This document shows positions 1-12,100 of a DNA stretch of 64,000 nt, piece after piece (within the stretch, counting starts at the first letter, position 1; each line of letters opens with the position of its first letter). The notes under the pieces were generated by a model. It was not told the origin of the DNA, searched no databases, and saw nothing but the letters and a program-made list of their open reading frames with translations. Origin of the DNA: Paramecium pentaurelia (taxonomy: Eukaryota; Ciliophora; Oligohymenophorea; Peniculida; Parameciidae); NCBI GenBank assembly GCA_905183005.1, contig CAJJDO010000138.1, positions 1 through 64,000 on the forward strand, in the 5' to 3' direction. A program made the translations under genes and the position numbers.

Positions 1-491
1 AAAGGTTGAACATATTAAAAAATAATTTTTAGTTCTTTTTTTGGAGCAAGTTACCCTATTCTTACTCTTTTTATTTAAGAAAATTCTTTATCTTCCTCAC
101 TATAAACCATAGTTTTTCCTTGGTTCATTCCATTGTTATATTCTATCTGAGCTTCCTCTTTTTCCTTTATTATTCCATAAACTACTTTTTCTCCTAATTC
201 AACTTTCATTTTTGTGACAGCTGCATTCTCATTGATTGAAAATACATATTCGAGCTCCAAAGGATAATCATAGTTTTCAGTAGAATATATTTATTACAAT
301 TCTACGACTGATAAACCTTGAAGGATAGTTAAATGATAATTAACATTCTTTAATGGTATTATAGTATTTCTTTAGACATCATAGCAGACTTAAATATAGG
401 ATGCTGATATGATTTTATCTTCATTTTTGAACCCTCTCTATAATAATGAGTTATTTATTATTTTTGGTTGATAGAATTAGTCATCAATCAT
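1..491 (-). CDS. VIT-domain protein, 5' part, runs off left edge
   Basis: The minus-strand frame (TAA/TAG as Gln) encodes a VIT domain, the vault / inter-alpha-trypsin module usually found ahead of a VWA domain. Landmarks are an 'LQQIYSTENYDYPLELEYVF' stretch (the family's QxYxNxxxxPLExxYxFPL), then 'KVVYGIIKEKEEAQ', 'GKTMVYSEEDKE' and 'VRIGQLAPKKELKI', in the expected order. The Met at 489-491 is the likeliest start, but the same frame stays open upstream to about 590, so the true start could lie further out. A TGA of another frame sits at 488-490, overlapping this Met, which is odd for Paramecium. The gene continues beyond position 1, so a VWA domain cannot be confirmed. Domain call firm; start uncertain. 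Confidence 0.75.
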
Positions 492-2105
492 TTGGTAAAT
501 ATAATAATTAATAAAAATCTCCAAAATTTTATGAATCCAATTTTTCTGACTAATGCTGATAACATAATTCTATTATAAATTTTATAGTATTCAAATTAGA
601 ATGAAAAAATGAATTGATCAATGTTTAAGTTTAATCTCTTCGATTTAAGAGCTTTAGCTATACTTTATCTGAGAATAGCATATAACAATTCAACAAAAAT
701 TTCCAATAAAAATGAAAAATTATTAAGTTGATATGGAAGGGAATGGTTGACAACAATAATTTGACTTCTATAATTAGAAAAAGATTTTTAAGTATTTTCC
801 TTTTCCTATTAAAAATTCTGAGTGTCTTTATTGATTAAAATTTTTTATTTTTTGCCTTTAATAATAATTTACTGCGAGATTGATTAAGTAGAAAAATAAA
901 TTTTTTTTTCATTGATTACTAAATCCCTCCTTGAGATCTGATATTCAAAGTTAAGAATTATATTTTTCCTTGTTAATGGAGATAAATTAGTATCTTCTCC
1001 TAATATAAATAAAGGAAATAAACTTTTGTAAGAAAAGACATGATACAGTTGGTTTAGAATACCTGTTAAGAATATATATTAATCTTGACGATTAATAAAA
1101 TTATAATTCTCAATCAAGTACAAATATTTTTGCAATCCAAAATAAATGTTAATTAATCTCTTAGGTGATAATTATTTAAAATCCCTAAATTTTATTAAAT
1201 AAATATTAGTATTTCTTTCTTTCTAACATCTTAATGTTGGTGTTCATTTCTTAAATTTGAGGAGAATAAGATTAGAAGAATTATAAAATGATTGATCATA
1301 TGAACTTGAAGAAGCTCCTTCTTGATTAATTAATTAAGAAATTAATTAGAAGGAGGTTAGAAAAAAACTTTGAGCATTCTTTAAGTCCAATCATTTATTT
1401 ATAGAGACTGAATTAAAAATTTAGAATAGATTTCCCTAAATTGTTTTATTTTGTATCTCTTCAATCTCATTAGCGATAATCGCTGTTATAACATTTCTTT
1501 TGAGAGAAATTCTTTAAGTTAATTTAGATTTAGCTTAAAAACATGAATTCCTTCAGAAATTCTCATTATTAATAGCCTATTCAAAAATTTATTGATTCCA
1601 ACCAATAGCTTTAGCATTAATATTAATAGAGCTATAATGATTTCTTCTTTATCGTTAAATTTAACTAAAAATTCTTTATGGCTTAATTCTATTAAATTAC
1701 AAGCAAGAGATTCAAGCTAACTTTGAAGTAAGAGTAAATGAATTGAAAATTAAAGCTTATAAATTCCTTTTTAATTAGAATATATTAAGAGCAATTTAAA
1801 AACAGGATATGAAGGCTTCTTGTTTAAATTTCTACTTTTATTTGATCTTCAATAGTTGCAAAACGAAATTGCTGTATCTTTATTTGGTTCGCATATTAAG
1901 ATAGCTTTATATGAGTAGGCTCAATTCTATTAGAATTTATTGCCTCTAAAATTTAACGAAGGAATAACTCATATAGATCTAAGCATATTCCCAAGCTGCA
2001 GAACTCTCTTAAATAAATGAAATTGGAGCAGATTACATCATCTAAGTCAAATTATTTATAAAATACTATCAGAAAATAATCAATCAATATCCCAATTTTT
2101 GACAT
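492..2105 (-). pseudogene. Minus-strand coding-like stretch with shifting frames
   Basis: The minus strand has long TGA-poor reading with protein-like composition, but the best-looking frame changes several times. A Met at 2103-2105 opens one frame. A 25-nt GTA...TAG intron could lie at 2041-2065. Further down, good segments in different frames include 'ITAIIANEIEEIQNKT', 'EGASSSSYDQSFYNSS' and 'LFILGEDTNLSPLTRKNI'. Not all switches can be explained by short introns with GT donors, and in-frame TGAs remain at 1712 and 1553. It may be the upstream part of the VIT gene, a decayed gene, or a gene hit by sequencing indels. The part from 1466 on is also present in the assembly copy at 3296 onward. 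I do not recognise a family. Confidence 0.35.
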
Positions 2106-3067
2106 GTATTTGGAGTAAGAAAGCTATCTGTTCTAAACTCTCTTTTCAATTTTCAAAATAGAAATTAAATTTCAAGATTTATACACTACAATGCTGTGCA
2201 GTTTTTATATTCCTGGATAATTGATATATCAATATTAGTATTATTTTTTTTTTAATTATATACATATTTTTTAATTACAATCAAAAATAAATGGACATAT
2301 ATTCTAGAAGTATTTGTTTTATATTTGACTCTTTTTAGTATTTAATTAACTATAATTTAGTACTGAAAAACATTTACTAATATTTGATCTTCTATTTATG
2401 ATTTTTTAATAATATATAGTTTTAAATTATTACGTTAGTTAATTAAACATCGATTTTGCAAATATTAATATTTGAATATAGACAATCTATATTAAGAATT
2501 ATACTTTTATTCAATAAAATTGTAAATTTTAAACAAGATTTTAATTGAAAATAGTTAATTGAGTGATTTTAAGATCTATTATTATATTTGATTTATAGGA
2601 AGCATTTCTATTGGATGTACAATAATTTATTAATATGAATAAGTTTATAGAACCTCACTATTATAAAGCGGAATGTTGTATATGATTTTCATATTTTTTT
2701 AGAGAAATTTATATTTGTAAATAATCTTGTTTTTATGATTAATAAATCATTACTAATTCATAAATAAAGATTTTTATTTTATAAATAGGAATTTACATCT
2801 TAAATATATAAAACTAAATGATCGAATTTTTAGAAACTCAGGTTTTTAGCATAATTTCTAAATTCTAATATTGTATTAAAAATTTCCTATAATTTTTGTA
2901 TCAATTTTTTAAGATAAACTTCTATTCTTATTCATATATTTTTAGACTTTAATCTTTAGAAAATGATGGAATATACTAACTTTAAATTCTTAATAATTTA
3001 TTAGAAAATGTTATCCTATAAAATTCAACACACTTTATTATTATCAAACAAAATTTCATGTAATTCT
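2106..3067. other. AT-rich stretch, no gene seen
   Basis: About 960 bp, very AT-rich, with TGA codons scattered in every frame on both strands. I found no exon chain I could defend. The same sequence is repeated in the assembly copy at 3936-4897. It separates the minus-strand membrane gene from the next minus-strand stretch and may be an unusually long intergenic region or a fully decayed gene. Confidence 0.5.
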
Positions 3068-3294
3068 TCAATTATCTATGTCTGGAACAGAATAAAATCG
3101 CTCTTCTCTGCATTCAACGGTTTTAAATTCAAAATTTTGTTACAAATCAGATGCTTCAAGCCCACCGTTTAAAAGGTTTTCAAAATAAGATTCTCTTGAT
3201 AACCTGCCTTTTAGATATCTAAAATATATAATAATGATCAAGTATATTAAGAATCCTGAAAATCCAACAAAAAATGCACTTCCTAATCCACTAC
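3068..3294 (-). CDS. Assembly copy of 3' exon of the 4898-5727 gene
   Basis: This is the truncated first copy, offset by 1830, of the last exon of the minus-strand membrane-protein gene, including its TGA at 3068-3070. It is cut by the N at 3295. It should be merged with the intact gene rather than counted as a second locus. Confidence 0.85.
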
Positions 3295-4897
3295 NCTCAT
3301 TAGCGATAATCGCTGTTATAACATTTCTTTTGAGAGAAATTCTTTAAGTTAATTTAGATTTAGCTTAAAAACATGAATTCCTTCAGAAATTCTCATTATT
3401 AATAGCCTATTCAAAAATTTATTGATTCCAACCAATAGCTTTAGCATTAATATTAATAGAGCTATAATGATTTCTTCTTTATCGTTAAATTTAACTAAAA
3501 ATTCTTTATGGCTTAATTCTATTAAATTACAAGCAAGAGATTCAAGCTAACTTTGAAGTAAGAGTAAATGAATTGAAAATTAAAGCTTATAAATTCCTTT
3601 TTAATTAGAATATATTAAGAGCAATTTAAAAACAGGATATGAAGGCTTCTTGTTTAAATTTCTACTTTTATTTGATCTTCAATAGTTGCAAAACGAAATT
3701 GCTGTATCTTTATTTGGTTCGCATATTAAGATAGCTTTATATGAGTAGGCTCAATTCTATTAGAATTTATTGCCTCTAAAATTTAACGAAGGAATAACTC
3801 ATATAGATCTAAGCATATTCCCAAGCTGCAGAACTCTCTTAAATAAATGAAATTGGAGCAGATTACATCATCTAAGTCAAATTATTTATAAAATACTATC
3901 AGAAAATAATCAATCAATATCCCAATTTTTGACATGTATTTGGAGTAAGAAAGCTATCTGTTCTAAACTCTCTTTTCAATTTTCAAAATAGAAATTAAAT
4001 TTCAAGATTTATACACTACAATGCTGTGCAGTTTTTATATTCCTGGATAATTGATATATCAATATTAGTATTATTTTTTTTTTAATTATATACATATTTT
4101 TTAATTACAATCAAAAATAAATGGACATATATTCTAGAAGTATTTGTTTTATATTTGACTCTTTTTAGTATTTAATTAACTATAATTTAGTACTGAAAAA
4201 CATTTACTAATATTTGATCTTCTATTTATGATTTTTTAATAATATATAGTTTTAAATTATTACGTTAGTTAATTAAACATCGATTTTGCAAATATTAATA
4301 TTTGAATATAGACAATCTATATTAAGAATTATACTTTTATTCAATAAAATTGTAAATTTTAAACAAGATTTTAATTGAAAATAGTTAATTGAGTGATTTT
4401 AAGATCTATTATTATATTTGATTTATAGGAAGCATTTCTATTGGATGTACAATAATTTATTAATATGAATAAGTTTATAGAACCTCACTATTATAAAGCG
4501 GAATGTTGTATATGATTTTCATATTTTTTTAGAGAAATTTATATTTGTAAATAATCTTGTTTTTATGATTAATAAATCATTACTAATTCATAAATAAAGA
4601 TTTTTATTTTATAAATAGGAATTTACATCTTAAATATATAAAACTAAATGATCGAATTTTTAGAAACTCAGGTTTTTAGCATAATTTCTAAATTCTAATA
4701 TTGTATTAAAAATTTCCTATAATTTTTGTATCAATTTTTTAAGATAAACTTCTATTCTTATTCATATATTTTTAGACTTTAATCTTTAGAAAATGATGGA
4801 ATATACTAACTTTAAATTCTTAATAATTTATTAGAAAATGTTATCCTATAAAATTCAACACACTTTATTATTATCAAACAAAATTTCATGTAATTCT

Positions 4898-5727
4898 TCA
4901 ATTATCTATGTCTGGAACAGAATAAAATCGCTCTTCTCTGCATTCAACGGTTTTAAATTCAAAATTTTGTTACAAATCAGATGCTTCAAGCCCACCGTTT
5001 AAAAGGTTTTCAAAATAAGATTCTCTTGATAACCTGCCTTTTAGATATCTAAAATATATAATAATGATCAAGTATATTAAGAATCCTGAAAATCCAACAA
5101 AAAATGCACTTCCTAATCCACTACAATCTATTTATGATATCAATATTGATTACAATATCCATCTATTCCAAAAATAAAAATGAATAGTATCACATAATAT
5201 AAGCATAATAAAAGTATTATAAAAATTTAATATTTCTTAGCCTTATAAATAAGTTTAGGAGACAAAATTTGATTTTTCAATTCATTTTTGATATTCATCA
5301 TTCTATAAATATCAAAGATCATAATAAGAACAATTAAAATAAGAATGCTACTTAGAATATATCTAAATATATTAAAATCTTAAGATTTCAAACAATGATC
5401 CATTGGATATTATTCTGATGTTGAAACATTCGAACACAGATTGCTTAATTAATATATTTATACTTATTATGAAAGCAATTATCTCCTTAACAACTATAAT
5501 AAAAAGAGATCCACAATTTATTAGCTTCTAATTTATAAGGAGTATAAAGCTTATAATATGACAACATAAAAATTTAAGCTATATGAAAAAAAGTACTTAC
5601 TTATTATAACAAGAATTTCTATAATTATAAATAGCTAAAATGTGTGTTTTATCAATCTGATGTTTTAGGACCGGTTTATAACAATTAATTTTTCTTAATT
5701 TTCTGATTATCTGGCAGTAGGATCCAT
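4898..5727 (-). CDS. Small multi-span membrane protein, unknown family
   Basis: Three introns give 253 codons: 5579-5600 (22 nt, GTAAGT...TAG), 5444-5463 (20 nt, GTA...AAG) and 5128-5153 (26 nt, GTA...TAG). The product starts MDPTARQSE. It has a hydrophobic span near residue 25, then a Cys-bearing loop ('SCQGDNCFHN', 'CSNVSTSEQ'), then hydrophobic spans 'ILSSILILIVLIMIF', 'IFIILLLCLYYVILFIFIF' and 'AFFVGFSGFLIYLIIIIYF', and a charged C-terminal tail. That gives about four spans. Leaving the first two introns unspliced also keeps the frame, but yields an odd Gln-rich stretch, so I prefer the spliced version. The 5' half is copied at 6619-6972 and the 3' exon at 3068-3294 by assembly overlaps. 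No family recognised. Confidence 0.6.
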
Positions 5728-6617
5728 CGGATATTAGTTTTAATTTTATTATTAGATTAATTTTTATAATTAAGCCAAATTAATTTATAAAAGATCATCT
5801 AATATAAATATAGACCAATAGAATTAGGGTTTATATAATTTATATATAATAAATGATTAGAAAAACTAGTCTAATTTCTTAAGTAAAAGTCATTTTTGAA
5901 ATATGAACAGTTTTCTCAACTTTTTAATATCTAAACATTTAAGATAGAAAATTTTTTTAATTTCTTTTGATTATTAAATTTAAATTATTCCTATAAATAA
6001 TAAGCTCCTATTTAAGAAGTATTTGATAAGAAATATCGTAATACATTTTTTATTTTTTGTAAATAATATAAATATATTTTAAATCACTTCATAGAAAACC
6101 AAAACATTTTATTATAAACTTATTTATGTATAAATTGGTTGGATTAATAATTATGTTTAGAAATATTTATTTAAAATTATTCTGACTCTTTATACAAATA
6201 TTAAAAAAATCTGCTTGGCAAAGTATTATATGGTTTTTTAATTCATTTAGTTTTCATTGGAAAAGCCTTTTAAATAACCTTAAAGAAAATTAATAACTCT
6301 GTAGTTTACCTTGTTATTTTAGTATTAAAAATTCTTTTATTAGATGTTTTCTTAATTTAATATCTTTATTATTGATTAAATCAAGTTATATGAAATAACA
6401 TCATTTTATTTTTTATTTTTTCATCGTCTTATAACAGAGTTCAAGTATTAAAAAGTTTGCTAATTATATATGAAAATGCAGAATAAATATTTTTCTATTA
6501 AGAGAAAGATGTAGAGTAATTAGATTTTAAAAAAATTTAAAAGAATTTTTCACTCAAGAATAAATGAAAAATTCTTTATTATTCAAAACATTTAAATTAT
6601 ATTGATTATAATAAATA
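5728..6617. other. AT-rich upstream stretch, no gene seen
   Basis: About 890 bp upstream of the minus-strand membrane-protein gene. It is rich in A/T runs and has TGAs in all frames beyond the short extension directly upstream of the chosen Met. I see no gene, RNA gene or clear repeat. It is repeated by the assembly copy at 6973-7862. Confidence 0.5.
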
Positions 6618-6618
6618 N

Positions 6619-6972
6619 AAAATCTTAAGATTTCAAACAATGATCCATTGGATATTATTCTGATGTTGAAACATTCGAACACAGATTGCTTAATTAATAT
6701 ATTTATACTTATTATGAAAGCAATTATCTCCTTAACAACTATAATAAAAAGAGATCCACAATTTATTAGCTTCTAATTTATAAGGAGTATAAAGCTTATA
6801 ATATGACAACATAAAAATTTAAGCTATATGAAAAAAAGTACTTACTTATTATAACAAGAATTTCTATAATTATAAATAGCTAAAATGTGTGTTTTATCAA
6901 TCTGATGTTTTAGGACCGGTTTATAACAATTAATTTTTCTTAATTTTCTGATTATCTGGCAGTAGGATCCAT
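6619..6972 (-). CDS. Assembly copy of 5' part of the 4898-5727 gene
   Basis: Offset of 1245 from the intact gene: the Met corresponds to 6970-6972, and the coding sequence with the first two introns runs down to the N at 6618, where it is cut. It is an artefactual fragment produced by the contig overlap, not a second locus. Confidence 0.85.
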
Positions 6973-7862
6973 CGGATATTAGTTTTAATTTTATTATTAG
7001 ATTAATTTTTATAATTAAGCCAAATTAATTTATAAAAGATCATCTAATATAAATATAGACCAATAGAATTAGGGTTTATATAATTTATATATAATAAATG
7101 ATTAGAAAAACTAGTCTAATTTCTTAAGTAAAAGTCATTTTTGAAATATGAACAGTTTTCTCAACTTTTTAATATCTAAACATTTAAGATAGAAAATTTT
7201 TTTAATTTCTTTTGATTATTAAATTTAAATTATTCCTATAAATAATAAGCTCCTATTTAAGAAGTATTTGATAAGAAATATCGTAATACATTTTTTATTT
7301 TTTGTAAATAATATAAATATATTTTAAATCACTTCATAGAAAACCAAAACATTTTATTATAAACTTATTTATGTATAAATTGGTTGGATTAATAATTATG
7401 TTTAGAAATATTTATTTAAAATTATTCTGACTCTTTATACAAATATTAAAAAAATCTGCTTGGCAAAGTATTATATGGTTTTTTAATTCATTTAGTTTTC
7501 ATTGGAAAAGCCTTTTAAATAACCTTAAAGAAAATTAATAACTCTGTAGTTTACCTTGTTATTTTAGTATTAAAAATTCTTTTATTAGATGTTTTCTTAA
7601 TTTAATATCTTTATTATTGATTAAATCAAGTTATATGAAATAACATCATTTTATTTTTTATTTTTTCATCGTCTTATAACAGAGTTCAAGTATTAAAAAG
7701 TTTGCTAATTATATATGAAAATGCAGAATAAATATTTTTCTATTAAGAGAAAGATGTAGAGTAATTAGATTTTAAAAAAATTTAAAAGAATTTTTCACTC
7801 AAGAATAAATGAAAAATTCTTTATTATTCAAAACATTTAAATTATATTGATTATAATAAATA

Positions 7863-9187
7863 AAACTGAAATATTATCTATTTGAATTAATGATTTAAGT
7901 TTAAAGTAATAAATCAGAATAAATTAGTTTTCGCATATCTCTTTCTTATAAATCTCAGATGTTGCAGTCACTGAAATTTATCAGTTTCTGCTAATAATAA
8001 TTTAAATATATTAGAATTTAAATTAATTGCTACTACGAATCAATATTTTTAATTCACCTTAATAGTTGCATAATTAATTTAGTTTAATATGAAGCGAATT
8101 AAAATATTTTTTATCACTCTAACTCGTTTTATAAAATTATTTCATGCTTGAAAAATCATTCCACATACATATTCAAAGAGTATAATATTTCGTGTGGAAA
8201 TATTTTGTAGCATTTTAAGATATATTTGTATTTTCATTAAGTTAATTCATACATTTTTCTATTCATCACTGAGAGCAAAAAATTATTAACTCAATATTTT
8301 TCATTGCCCTATGTTCTATATTTAAATTAAAAATGATTAAATCTTGCTCTATATATTCTAAATTCAATATAAATATTGACAGAAATTTAATTTTTTATAA
8401 TAGTACATAAATTAAAAATAATGGAAAAGATTGACTGGTTATTATTTACATATTCTATACAAATAATCTTTTTAATCAAAGCAATAGATTGTTAATCAGA
8501 AAAGCAAAATTCTAGTTACAAAGGATAAAATTATTATTCTTTGAATTTTTATATAAATTAGGATATTTTATTTGAAGAATAAATGATTCTTTTAAGTATA
8601 CTATTTTCATTTTTATACATTTATTTTTTTTAATAACTTAAGTATTATTATTAATAATAAACTTATAATTTTTATTTTGATCCAATCATCAACGATGATT
8701 TTTACATCTAAACTCTAAAACATATTACTTGATACTTTCTATTTAAAATTATCAAGTGTTTTTAGGAATTATATTCAAAATCAGAAGAAAACTAGTCCAT
8801 TTTTTATCAAAAAAACTTCAGGTCTTAAATCTATTTCACTATTTTTTTAAAATATATGATGAAGAAGGCCAACTGAAATAATCTTCATAAACATACAACA
8901 TAATTTTAATATTATAAAATTTAATAATCATAACCCAAAGAAGAAATTTCATTAGAAAATATATTTAGAGCTATTTGTTTGAGATTATCAATTAAAGCCT
9001 ATGTAGTCAAATCAGTTTTAAAAAGGTGAAAGATATTACTTTTTCTTGAACAAAAGCTATTTTAAGTTTGTTTTTATTCTTAAATGATTATTGACATAAT
9101 TAAAAATAAAATAAAATTATTGTGTGTTAATTTATTATAAATTAAAATGTTTAAGATAGATTTTAATTAATTCATAATATTAAGTAA
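7863..9187. other. 1.3 kb AT-rich stretch, no gene seen
   Basis: Both strands carry frequent TGAs in all frames and I could not build any exon chain. It is long for a compact ciliate genome and lies directly upstream of the large cysteine-rich gene. It may hold that gene's promoter and 5' untranslated region, or decayed sequence. Confidence 0.45.
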
Positions 9188-12100
9188 ATGATTTTATATT
9201 CACAATTTATACTATGTTGCTTTGTTTTTTACCTTAATGCCTAATGGTAGTCTGGAGAGACATATTTGACTCAATACGAATTGTTTGTTGAAACTACAAG
9301 CTCATTAGCATATAATTATGCAGATGGATTTGTAAAATTGACGCAACCCCTATCAACTGCTTATTTTATCAATTGCACAAGTCCTTCTACAAGCTATATC
9401 ACACTAAATAAAGAAAACCCTAGTGCTAAATAATATTTTATTGATTCTATATAGAGTGGAGGCCTTATTTCCATTGATTTGTATTTCCATGATACATGGT
9501 CCAATGAAGCTATCACTTTTAAATTTGGAACATATACATACACCTATACCTACACTTCCCCAACAAATTATCCATTGACAACTGGATTTTGTGATTCCAT
9601 TCTTTATGACGTCAAAACCCTAAATCTTACTATACCATCCTCAGTTTCTAGTTATGTAACATTTTCATCAACTATAACTGGGAATGGATAAGTTTCAATA
9701 AGAAATATTATGTTTTCTGAGCTTTAAATAATTTGTTATCCATCATGTTCATAATGTACAGGACCTGAATACAATCAATGTACATCATGCTATTATGGAT
9801 AACCAACCAATAATATTTGTCCTTTATGCCCTTTAAATTTATCTTATAGATAAAATCAGGGTTGCAAAGAAAATTGTCCATTTGAATCTCAAAATTATGT
9901 AAATGGATTTTGTCAAAGCCATATTTGTAAATATACTTATAAATTCTAGAAAATATTTATTTTAGTTCTAATTTTTACTCATCAACTTCTGATTCAACCC
10001 TTTTCCAATATTCTTTGATCTATGATCCATAGAATATTGATACTAGTCCATCGCTTATCTATGCTAATTTTGATTATGTATTCGGGATCTTTAAATATAA
10101 CTCAGGATTTTATAGATTTATTAGTTTATCAACATCAATCTATTAAAATTATTTAGTGGGTCTGAAAATAGATCTTTGGATTTTTAATAACATACCCTTA
10201 GGAAGTGGCATAGAATTTAAAATTAATAATACTTATTATGGTTCAATTTTCTAAACATCTTAAGGAGTATAAACTCATAAAATCAAAATTGAAGATATCA
10301 CATCTTATTCTAGTTGTTATTCACCATACACTATTTGTAAGATATATGAATTATATGGATTTTTTGATATACCTCCATACTCATTTCTATTAACAGCATA
10401 AGGGAATTATACGTAATATGAATTATTTAAAACTATTCTAGAAATTCAGAGGCCGGATGGGGAATCAGCATGATTAGAGTTTCAAAAGGATATTGCTTCT
10501 CATCATGTTTGATCTGTGATGTACCTTTTGTCTGCTTAACTTGCAGAAGTGGATATTATAAAAATATATAAGGTACTTGCGTATCTACCTGTTCTCAACC
10601 TTATTAGAATCTTGTTAATTCATTATGTCAAGATTATGATGATGAAACACCTTGTAAGAATATATTTTAATTTAGATTCTAAATATTTAATTAAAGAATA
10701 TATAAATTTAGCAAATGACCCTACATAATACTCAAAGTATGTTTTGTTATCTCAAAATGGTATTAATTTCTTGAAAGGTTCAAGTATTTACTATTCTTAT
10801 TGGAAATCTATAAGGGTCTTTGGAGGTCAATATGTATGGGCTTAGGCTAAATTTTCAAGAACATTTAGTTAATTAAATCCTCATCATAGTGTAACTATAG
10901 GATTTTACATTTTATATGGTCCTAATTTCCCTGCTGATGGCTAATTTATATACTCAGTTGATTCAATTATTTAAGTTTAAAAATCATTAAGCAATAGTTA
11001 TTCTACTAATACAGATAATACAAAATATCAGAGAATTCAGGAGAGATTAGGACATAATTAAAATACGATGACAATTACATGGGAATGTTTTGGACCAAAT
11101 AATGAACCTTTATCAGCATATTGCGCTGTTTATAACTTTTATATTGCCGTTCATTATTGTCAGCCTTATTGTTTATCTTGTACAGATTAATAGACATGCA
11201 CATAATGGGATATTACTTATAACTCTAATGTAATTAAGTTTTCTTAAGCGGAATGCTTATCTAATCAATATTATTTTAAACCTACTCTTAGTTGTTTAGA
11301 TTGTCCTTCTTCTTGTTTGAGTTGCACTTCTCAACTTCATTGTTTAACTTGCTAAACCTCTTATATCTAGACAAAAGAAGGGTGTGTTTGTAAAATAAAT
11401 CAGTATGAACACTAAAACTAATGTTATGATTGTCCTATAGAATGTAATTAATGTTTAAGTGCAACTTATTGTATAGAATGTTTAACAATAAATAATAGAA
11501 GACTTTTAAATGGATAATGTGTTTGTATTGATGGTTATTATCCAATTATTGATAATCCAATCTGTTTAATTTGCCATAAATTTTGTGAAACTTGTTCTGG
11601 TCCAACAAATAATGATTGTATAACTTGCAAAAATATAAGTATGATCCAAAAAATAGGATCTACTTGCTCATGTCCATTGGGTACAAGCTATTAAGAATCA
11701 ACAAATTCATGTAATTCATGCCATTATTCTTGTTAAACATGCTTTAGAGCAAGTATTAATGGTTGTCTTACTTGTAATTCATTATAATTTCGTGTTTTAA
11801 AAGGTTTAGAATGTGTGTGTCAACCTGGATATTATATGGTAAACAATGATTGTATAGGTATTATATTTAATAATACATAGCCTGTCCAATAGAATTAGAT
11901 AGTACTTTAAGTTAGTGTTATAAATAATGCAATAATAATTCATAAATTTGGCATTCTTAAAATTGCCTTTAATGCGATCCTGGTTTTATAATAGAATTTG
12001 GTGAATGTCGTCCTATTTGTGGTGATTTATAAGTTGTAGGATATGAATAATGTGAAGATGGAAATTCTATATTTGATGATAAATGTTACAATTGTTAATT

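Larger units (their letters stand above)
1466..5124. repeat. Direct repeat 1466-3294 / 3296-5124 around an N (assembly overlap)
   Basis: The 1829 bp of 1466-3294 reappear at 3296-5124 with a constant offset of 1830 and a single N at 3295 between them. Both ends match to the base wherever I compared them. This is what two overlapping contig ends joined by a one-base gap look like. It duplicates the 3' exon of the membrane-protein gene and part of the scrambled minus-strand stretch. Confidence 0.93.
5374..7862. repeat. Direct repeat 5374-6617 / 6619-7862 around an N (assembly overlap)
   Basis: The 1244 bp of 5374-6617 recur at 6619-7862 (offset 1245), separated only by the N at 6618. The match runs exactly to the N on one side and from it on the other. 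It duplicates the 5' portion and upstream region of the small membrane-protein gene. Confidence 0.93.
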
